From contig CAMMFK010000032.1 of assembly GCA_946496115.1 (NCBI GenBank), forward strand, positions 1 through 16,085: a stretch of DNA of 16,085 nucleotides. The letters run 5' to 3'. Position numbers and translations under genes: made by a program. Each line of letters begins with the position of its first letter. The stretch's first letter is position 1. Source of the stretch: an uncultured Clostridium sp. (GTDB lineage Bacteria > Bacillota > Clostridia > TANB77 > CAG-508). Positions 7,418-15,400 of the stretch are shown here, piece by piece. The notes below the pieces were generated by a model, which saw only the letters and a program-made list of their open reading frames with translations, had not been told where the DNA came from and did no database searches.

Positions 7418-9106
7418 TTATCTTGTCTCTAATTTTTTCACATCCATTATATCATTCATAATATACATATAATCTACTGCTGATATTTTTTTGTCTGAAT
7501 TAATATCTGCAACATCTTTTTCTATATCGCCTGTTATCTCTTTGACATCCATTATTTTATTCATAATGTACATATAATCTACCGCCGAAATCTTACCATC
7601 TCCATTTACATCTCCATAAAGTTTACAAATAAAAGTTTGCAAACATTTATCTCCTCTGTAAACTTGGGCTTTTGTTCCGCTTCCCACAAAATTTTCAGTA
7701 TTTACTTTAACTTTTAAATTTCCAGTTACTTCTATATGTTTTGCAAAATCTGTTTCATTTGTTTCTCTTGTAAAATTAGATATAACTCCATTGGTTTCTT
7801 TGTAATTTTCTATCTTAATTGTTTCATCTTCATTTAACTTGGTTACTGTTATTTCTATGCTATCTGTTTTTTTATACTCTTCATAATTTGCAGTTATCTT
7901 AGCTGTTCCTTCTTTTATTCCTGTAACTAAACCATTGCTATCAACTTTTAAAATATTTTCATCAGATGATTTAAAAGTTACCTTACTATCTAGCACCCCT
8001 GTGCCTGTAAACAATTGCATTTTTGATCCTTCAATCATACTTGCTTTTTCTCCATTTTGAATAGTAACATATGGGTCAATTACTGTAACTTCTATTTTAC
8101 TAGACACTTTGTCATTGCCATCAGCTGTGGCTGTAATTGTTGCAGTTCCTTCTCCTACTGCTGTAATGTTACCATTACTATCTACAGTTGCTACTTTGTT
8201 ATTGCTAACCTTCCAATTTATTTTTTTGTTCACAGCCGTACTTGGATTTATGGTATAATCTATTTTTGTTTTATCTCCCACAATCATGTCCACACTTGTT
8301 TTGTCTAATATTAGTTCTGCTACAACATCTTTTTTTAGTTTTAATCCATAATGCTCTACAATGGCTTGTCCATCTGCCTGAGCCAATTTTTGAAGTTTTG
8401 CATCTGTATTTATAAACTGAACGTCGCTACCAGATATAAAACAATGTTCTATTAAAATTGATGTTATTCCTGCACCGCTTGTTATATCTAAGCCTCTATC
8501 TTCTGCATTGCCCTTTATTGCATACCTTATAATTCCATAATAGTCGGCCTTTGTTCCATCTGAATATTCCCATTTAGGACCTGTGTCTTGGCAAAGTCTA
8601 GTTTTTACTCCTCTATTATACAGACCTAAATTTGATAAATTTCTTAAAATTAAATTTCCTATCTCTGTTGATTCCTGATTGTATTTATAACATGATTTAT
8701 TTGCAGTAACATATACTTCTGCTCCATTCCATGAATTTCCTGTTGGTGCAGAATTGTAGTGCAAACATAAAAGTAAATCTGCATTGTTATTTCTTGCTAC
8801 CATACCTCTATCTACTATGGACATTTCTGTATTACTGTCTAAGCCATCATGAGTCATTATTATTTGCACACCATAATAATCTTGTAAGTAATCTCTTAAA
8901 TATCTTGCTGTTTTTAAGTTTATATCCTTTTCCATTATGCCATCTGAATAATTGATGGCTCCTGTTTCGTGTCCTCCATGACCTGGGTCTATAACAATTT
9001 TCATTGTTTTTACTGTTTCTGCATTGCTTTCATTAAAGCTAAATGTGATGTATGAAATTAATAATATTAGTAATATGGTGAGCAGTTTAAATATTTTCTT
9101 TTTCAT
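7418..9106 (-). CDS. Secreted N-acetylmuramoyl-L-alanine amidase with Ig-like domains and a dockerin
   Basis: This zinc amidase (Amidase_3 type) cleaves the bond between N-acetylmuramic acid and L-Ala of peptidoglycan, outside the cell. In the 562 residues I see a signal peptide (1-29, cut near S-N-A), then the catalytic domain (about 36-254). Zinc ligands are H43 (DPGHGG), E59 (MEKDIN) and H116 (CLHYNSA); catalytic E220 lies in LIEHCF. Two bacterial Ig-like (Big_2) domains follow at about 263-345 and 346-424, then a linker. The C-terminal type I dockerin (about 496-562) has two calcium loops, DVNGDGKISAVD and DINSDKKISAVD. A GAGGGG ribosome binding site precedes the ATG, with its own promoter at 9177-9205. 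The dockerin predicts docking to a cohesin-bearing partner not seen here. Confidence 0.95.
   Translation of the reverse strand: MKKKIFKLLTILLILLISYITFSFNESNAETVKTMKIVIDPGHGGHETGAINYSDGIMEKDINLKTARYLRDYLQDYYGVQIIMTHDGLDSNTEMSIVDRGMVARNNNADLLLCLHYNSAPTGNSWNGAEVYVTANKSCYKYNQESTEIGNLILRNLSNLGLYNRGVKTRLCQDTGPKWEYSDGTKADYYGIIRYAIKGNAEDRGLDITSGAGITSILIEHCFISGSDVQFINTDAKLQKLAQADGQAIVEHYGLKLKKDVVAELILDKTSVDMIVGDKTKIDYTINPSTAVNKKINWKVSNNKVATVDSNGNITAVGEGTATITATADGNDKVSSKIEVTVIDPYVTIQNGEKASMIEGSKMQLFTGTGVLDSKVTFKSSDENILKVDSNGLVTGIKEGTAKITANYEEYKKTDSIEITVTKLNEDETIKIENYKETNGVISNFTRETNETDFAKHIEVTGNLKVKVNTENFVGSGTKAQVYRGDKCLQTFICKLYGDVNGDGKISAVDYMYIMNKIMDVKEITGDIEKDVADINSDKKISAVDYMYIMNDIMDVKKLETR
7441..7486. 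repeat. Dockerin-repeat duplication, copy 2
   Basis: This 46-bp stretch matches 7546-7591 with about six mismatches at an offset of 105 bp. It encodes the second copy of the calcium-loop helix (K-I-S-A-V-D-Y-M-Y-I-M-N). The two copies are the normal internal duplication of a dockerin, but similar at DNA level. Confidence 0.75.
7546..7591. repeat. Dockerin-repeat duplication, copy 1
   Basis: This is the first calcium-loop helix of the amidase dockerin and the partner of 7441-7486. High DNA similarity, including shared rare positions, suggests a fairly recent duplication or gene conversion between the two half-dockerins. Confidence 0.75.
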
Positions 9107-9176
9107 TTATATATCCCCTCGTATTTAAAAATTATTTATTATTCTAATAATTTTCTCATAGATGTATTTCCACTTT

Positions 9177-9205
9177 ATTTTATAATAAGTTTATATTTTT
9201 TTCAA
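9177..9205 (-). promoter_or_regulatory. Probable sigma-A promoter of the amidase gene
   Basis: The minus strand shows TTGAAA (9200-9205) and TAAAAT (9177-9182) with a 17-bp spacer, each one base from the -35 and -10 consensus. It lies just past the terminator hairpin and about 65 bp before the amidase ribosome binding site, so the amidase should be transcribed independently of the large repeat-protein gene. Confidence 0.55.
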
Positions 9206-9219
9206 TAATTTTAGGAATT

Positions 9220-9294
9220 AAAAAAGAAGTTTGCCAAACGGGACGATTCTAAATGACACAAAATAGTGTCATTTAGAACCGTCCCATTTGACAA
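9220..9294 (-). terminator. Long perfect hairpin with U-run: leftward rho-independent terminator
   Basis: Arms 9231-9259 and 9266-9294 pair over 29 bp with a 6-base loop (9260-9265). The three positions that mismatch on the plus strand (9246/9279, 9239/9286, 9234/9291; A opposite C) become G-U pairs in the leftward RNA, so the stem is unbroken only in that direction. Six U residues (9220-9225) follow 5 bases after the stem. It ends transcription from the repeat-protein gene. Its GGGACGGTTCT core recurs in shortened form at 3339-3361. Confidence 0.8.
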
Positions 9295-9301
9295 CACTCA
9301 A

Positions 9302-9436
9302 TTATTCTTTTATTAGCTCTTTTAGTTCTTCCTTTGTTATGTTTAAAATTTGACATATTTGCTCTTTTGCATATTTTCTAGACAAGGAACATTTAAAATT
9401 AAATGCTGTAAGACCTAAGGCCTTACAAGCCGCTTT
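9302..9436 (-). pseudogene. Possible remnant of a gene 3' end (44 codons, no start)
   Basis: The minus strand is open for 44 codons, from just after an in-frame TAA (9437-9439) to the stop TAA at 9302-9304. It has no ATG, GTG or good ribosome binding site in frame. The predicted peptide has natural-looking composition and ends in CQILNITKEELKELIKE, which resembles a helix or HTH-like tail. It sits between the stop of the repeat-protein gene and the terminator hairpin. It may be the leftover C-terminus of a gene truncated when the 3' end of the repeat gene was replaced. Chance is not excluded for so short a frame. Confidence 0.3.
9407..9427. repeat. Short inverted repeat downstream of the putative variable region
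   Basis: TGTAAG (9407-9412) and CTTACA (9422-9427) form a 6-bp stem around a 9-base loop; the overlapping TAAGGCCTTA is a 10-bp palindrome. In the Bordetella phage DGR a hairpin just downstream of the variable region helps target recognition, so this is a candidate for that role, about 95 bp past the region's 3' edge. It may equally be incidental. Confidence 0.25.
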
Positions 9437-9450
9437 TTACTCTACACACG

Positions 9451-12400
9451 CTACTGTATAATCTGGTAGGCTGTTCCTGCTGTCTTTCCATCTCCTGTGC
9501 CAAGTCGGATATTAGATTTTAGGGAAACTACGGGGCGCAAACGATTGCCGTTGTCGTACGTGCTGAAGTTCGAGATGAACAAGCTGTCTCCGCGTAAGAT
9601 GCTGAGGTTCACATAGCGAAGACCGAAGATTGCACGAGGCGAGTAAGCATAGACATAGCGCGACGCAAGCCAATATGGACTTCCAGAATGTACCAAATTG
9701 TAAAATGTGCTGTTTTTGTAATAGCTACTATTCATTGTTCTATAGTAATATGTTTGCGTTACTGTTAGAGATGAATTTGCATGACTATATGTCTCTGTTG
9801 TTGGACTATCATAATAACTATCACTTTGGTTTATTCCATCTGTTTTTATTGTGTCTGTATCTATTCCTGAGCCGTTTTCTTGTGCATACAAGTTTGGATA
9901 ATATCTATAACTACTGCTTGTATATGTTTTTGTATCTCCTACTGTTGCATCCCCATCGTTGTAGCTGTGCACATAATCTAAACCACTCTCATTCATTCCT
10001 GCTTCAATATCTTCTGTTGTTAAGCTTCTCGCTGTTGCACCTAAGCTCTTATTACTATATAAACTTGCTGCTACATCATTTAGCATGTATACTCCATTGT
10101 TATATCCTGTTGCTCCGCTCAAGTAAATATTTTGACTTGTTGGAGTTGCACTTATTAAATCTACTGTACCATCATCATTTATATTTAGTACTCTCCAACT
10201 TAAGCTCTCTTGAGTAAATGAGTCATCTGTTGTTGTTGAACTACCTGTATTTGCCTGTGTTAATCCTGTATATGGTCCCGCACTATCTGGCGTATATGCT
10301 ACATAGTCTCCTATCTGCAAGTCATCAATATATTTTGGTGCTGGGTCTACTGCTCCTAGGAACACTGCTACTCTAAAGCCTACTGCTTGGTCAGATGTAT
10401 TTGATGAGCTAAATCTTCCTATAACAGGTTCATCTGTTGAAGTAAATCCATAGAAGCCACCTCTTGAAACCTTAGTTGCTTCTGGGTTTGAGTAACGCTC
10501 TGTTGTCCATTCATATACGTTACCACCCATATCATATAAGTGTTTAACTGCTGTTGTTCTACCTGTTTCAATCAATGTGCTTGCATTTGTTTGTGTTTTT
10601 CCTCCAAATCTTGTATTGTAGTAGTTACCTTGTGATGAATTTGTTAGGTAAGATGAGTTACCTGTTAATCTTAAGAATTCTAATGCTGTATCCCATGCAT
10701 AACTACTTGGCAAACTACTTGTAAAGTTTGCACTTGAGTACATACCTTCTGCTAAAGATCTTGCTTCACTTTGTGTTACATAATTGTATACATTTTTATT
10801 AGCTTGTGAAAGAACTGTTGCTGAAGTTCCTGAGCTTGCTGTTCTTGCTGATGTACTACTTACACCTGCCTCATATCTACCTAAGTAGAATCCCCCATTG
10901 CTTTCTGCACTTTGTTTTTCACTTGAGTTTAGTGCCTCTAAGAAGTATTCACTCTCACTTGAAGTTGTTTTTATTTGTGCTTGATTTGTAGTTGTATCTG
11001 TTCCACTCTTATACCAATTTGAATATGCATATCTATTGTAGTTAATTGTTACGCTACTTCCTGATGACGTCTTTATTGTTCCTACTGGTATCCATACAAA
11101 TTGGTTTCCTGAAGGATCTTGTATAACTACACCGTCATCTACTGTTGTATTTCCATCTCCATCATCTGGTAATGGTTTAAATCCTTCTGGTATTGTAATA
11201 TCATTTCCATTATCATCTGTTACTGGAGTATTTTCATCTACTATTTCATCTCTTTTTATTAGTACCTCTAAGTCTGATAATGTTTTATCTATATTCGTTA
11301 TTGGTTTACTTGTTGATGTACCTACATTAGATGTTGTATTTCTTTGATCCCATAGTCTTGCATATACTGTTGTATTACTACTTATTGTTACAGGGCTTGT
11401 ATAATTTGTCCATGCTCCTGTTCCAATCCTGTATTGTAATGTATATCCTGAAACTGTAGTAGATATAGTTACTGTTATATTTTTATTTGTAATTTTGGTT
11501 TCACTTAACTTAAATGTTGTATTTGAACTATTCAATGCTGGTACTTGAACTGTAGATTGTGTTGCTGTTGCACTTCCAGGGTTTGAGGCATTATCTGTAA
11601 ATGTTACTCTTACAGTATATGATGTGTTATGGTCAAGGTTTGTAAATTGATAACTTGTATTTGGACCTGAATAACTTGCAGTTGTTGGATAAGTTGATGC
11701 AGAGGCTTTCTTAATAAAGTAGTTATATGTTCTTGTTGTTGGCATTCCTGAACCTACATCATTTACGTTACTTATTTGTGCTGTTAATGTTTTTGATGTT
11801 CTAGCTGTAATAGATACTGTAGCAGTTGGATTTGTGTTATCAAAATTATATGGTCCAAAATGTGCCACTGCATTTGTATTTGTAGCTCTATCTTTTATGC
11901 TTCCCGCTTGTATCCATAAGTAGTAAGTTCCTGTTAATCCACTACCACTTACTGTAAAGTTTGCTGATGTCGCACCAGCAGAATTTGATCCTGATACTGT
12001 GCTAAAGCTTGATGGAGCTGTTGTACTTGATGTTGACCATGCATATTTTAAGCTTTGACTTGCTGCTAATCCTGATGTTCCAGTATCTTTTGCTGTTACT
12101 GTTACTGACTTTGTTTTTGTATATGAACTAGCCGATGATGGATTTGCACTTACTGTTGGAGCATTTTTATCTATCCATGTAACTGATTGTGATTTTGTTG
12201 AACCTACGTTACTTGTGTTGTTTGGATCTACCAATCTCGCTTGTATTGTGTTATTTGCTGTTAATGTAAATGGCGCTGTGTAATTAGTCCAATTACCACT
12301 TGTTCCTATTCTATATTGTAACGTATAACTGCTTGCACTTGATGCTTTAGACATTGTTACAGTTATATTATTCTTTGTCCAAGTATTTGGATTTAAACTT

Positions 12401-15400
12401 ATAGTAATAGCTGAGCTTCCTGCTGGTACAGTTCCTGTTGTTATTGTTCCAGTTTCCTTTGTTGTAGAGTTACCTGCCCTATCTGTAACAATTACTCTAA
12501 CTGTATATTGTGTTCCTTGTGTTAATCCTGTGAATGTATGTGTAGAATCATCTGTTACTGCTGTTCCATAACTTCCGCTACCTTTTCTTATAGCATAACT
12601 ATATGTGTTTACTCCAGATTGACTATCTGTTGCAGTTGTTGTTATTGCTATAGTGCTTGTTGTTCCTGAATTAGATATCGAAACATTTGGTCCAGTATTA
12701 TCTAAATAGAATGCATTTGACCTTGTTATTATTTCATTTCCTGCGCTATCTCTTGCACGTATCCATAAATAATAATTATTAGCTGTTCCTGTATTTCTTG
12801 ATATTGTTTCTCCACTTGAGAATGATGTTCCACTAGTATCAAATGAACTTGATGTTGGAGCTGAAGTACTTTGTATCCATTGATATTTTAGTGATCCTGT
12901 ATTTACTCCTGAATTACTATCTGATACTGTAACTTTGGTTGATTGTGATTTTGCATATGTTGTATTTCCATTTGGACTAAAGGTAACTGTAGGATCCGTG
13001 TTGTCTATATAGAATGCATTTGATCTTGTTATTGTAGTATTTCCAACTCTATCTTTTACCATTACCCACAAGTACCAATTATTACCTGTTCCGTTATTTT
13101 TTGTAATATTATCTCCTGTACCAAATGCTGTTCCACTTGAATTAAATGTTGATTCTGTTGGTTGTGTTGTACTTGTTGACCATATATATTTGAATGTACT
13201 TTCATTAATACCAGAGTTTGCATCTGTTACATTTACTACGGTTCCCTTTGATTGTGCATATGATGAACTTCCATTTGTTACAAATGTTACTCCTGGTGCT
13301 GTATTATCTATATAAAATGCATTTGATCTAGTTGTTGAACTATTACCTGCACTATCTACTGCATATATCCATAAATGCCAATTATTGCCTGACCCTGTAT
13401 TTTTCATTATAGAATCTCCACTATTAAATGATGTTCCACTTGTAGCAATGTTACTTGGAGCTATTGTACTCTGTGTCCACATATATTTTCTTGTAGTTGC
13501 ACCTGATACTGTAACTGTTGTTGCTTGCGATTTGGCATATGTTTTATTTCCATTCGGACTAAATGTTGGTGTTGGTGCTGTATTATCAAAATTATATGGA
13601 CCATAATGTGCTACTGCATTTGAGTTTCCTGCTCTATCTGATATACTTCCTGCTTGTATCCACAAATATTGATTTCCATTTAGTCCACTACCAGTTACTG
13701 TAAAGCTTGTTGATGTTGCACCCGCTGAATTAGTTCCAGAGACCGATGTAAAACTTGTAGGTGCTGTTGAACTTGATGTAGACCAAGCATATTCTAGACT
13801 TTGGTTTGCTGCAAATCCTGATGTTCCAGTATCTGTTGCTGTTACTCTTACTGATTTTGTTTTTGTTCCTGTACTATCTGATGCTGGACTAGCAGACAAA
13901 GTTGGAGCATTTTTGTCTATCCATGTAACTGATTGTGATTTTGTTGAACCTACGTTACTTGTGTTGTTTGGATCTACCAATCTCGCTTGTATTGTGTTAT
14001 TTGCTGTTAATGTAAATGGCGCTGTGTAATTAGTCCAATTACCACTTGTTCCTATTCTATATTGTAACGTATAACTGCTTGCACTTGATGCTTTAGACAT
14101 TGTTACAGTTATATTATTTTTTGTCCAAGTATTTGGATTTAAACTTATAGTAATATTACTATCTCCAGATGGCACTGTTCCAGTTTGTATTGCTGAAGTT
14201 TCTCTTGTTGTTGAGTTTCCGGCTTTATCTGTTACAATTACTCTTATTGTATATGTTGATCCTTGGGTTAATCCACTAAATGTATGTGAACTTCCATCTG
14301 TTACGGCACTTCCATAATTTCCACTACCTTGTTTTATTGCATAACTATATGTGTTTACTCCTGAGTTTGTGTCTGATGCTGTTGCGGTTACTGTTATTGA
14401 ACTTGTTGTTCCTGTATTTGATAATGACACCGTTGGTGCTGTGTTATCTAGATAGAATGCATTTGATTTTGTTATTGTTTGGTTTCCTGCACTGTCTTGT
14501 GCTAATATCCATAAAAACCAATTATTACCTGTTCCATCACTCTTCTTTATTGTTCCTCCATTTGTAAATGTTGAACTAAATGAGCTTGCACTTGGTGCCG
14601 AACTACTTTGTGTCCATTGATATTTAAGTGATCCTGTATTTACTCCTGAGTTACTATCTGATACTGTAACTTTGGTTGATTGTGATTTTGCATATGTTGT
14701 ATTTCCATTTGGTGCAAATGCTACTGTTGGCAATGTATTATCTAAATAGAATACATTTGATTTCGTTATTACTGTATTTCCTGCATTATCTTTTACCATT
14801 ACCCACAAATACCAGTTATTACCTGTTCCTGTGCTCTTTGTTATTGTTGCATTACTACTAAATCCTGTTCCACTTGTATTAAAGTTTTCCTCTGTTGGTG
14901 GTGTTATACTTTGTGTCCACATGTATTTTGCTGAACTTGTATTTATATTAGAGTTCACATCTGTTACAGTAACTACAGTGCTTTGAGATTTTTTATATGT
15001 TGTACTTCCATTTGTTCCAAAACTTACTGTTGGATTTGTATTATCTAAATAGAATGGATTTGTTCTTGTTGTAGAGCTATTTCCTGCACTGTCTACCGCA
15101 TATATCCACAAATACCAATTATTACCCGTTACTGAATCTTTAGTTATTGTTTCTCCGCTCTCAAAAGTTGTTCCATTTGTAGCAATATCACTTGGAGCTG
15201 TTGTATTTTGTGTCCACATATATTTTAATGTAGTTGCATCAGAAGCAGTTACGGTTGTTGAATGTGATTGTCTCCACGTTGTACTACCATTTGTTCCAAA
15301 AGAAGGAGTTGGTGCTGTATTGTCAAAAATGTATGGTCCATAATGTGCTACTGCTGTTTTGTTTCCTGCTCTATCTGCTAAACTTCCCGCTTGTATCCAC

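Noticed and set aside
9630..10217. A 195-codon open frame on the plus strand, rich in Leu, His, Tyr and Cys
   Set aside because: It is antisense to the giant gene; its composition is the by-product of low-complexity Ser/Thr/Asn codons on the other strand, and it has no ribosome binding site.
10355..11110. Active formylglycine-generating enzyme or sulfatase-modifying factor
   Set aside because: No cysteine is visible in the domain, so the catalytic pair is missing; it is better read as a lectin-fold structural or binding module.
12171..14155. CRISPR array or transposon-flanking repeats
   Set aside because: The repeats are in-frame protein-module duplications inside one coding region, with offsets divisible by three and no spacer or transposase structure.
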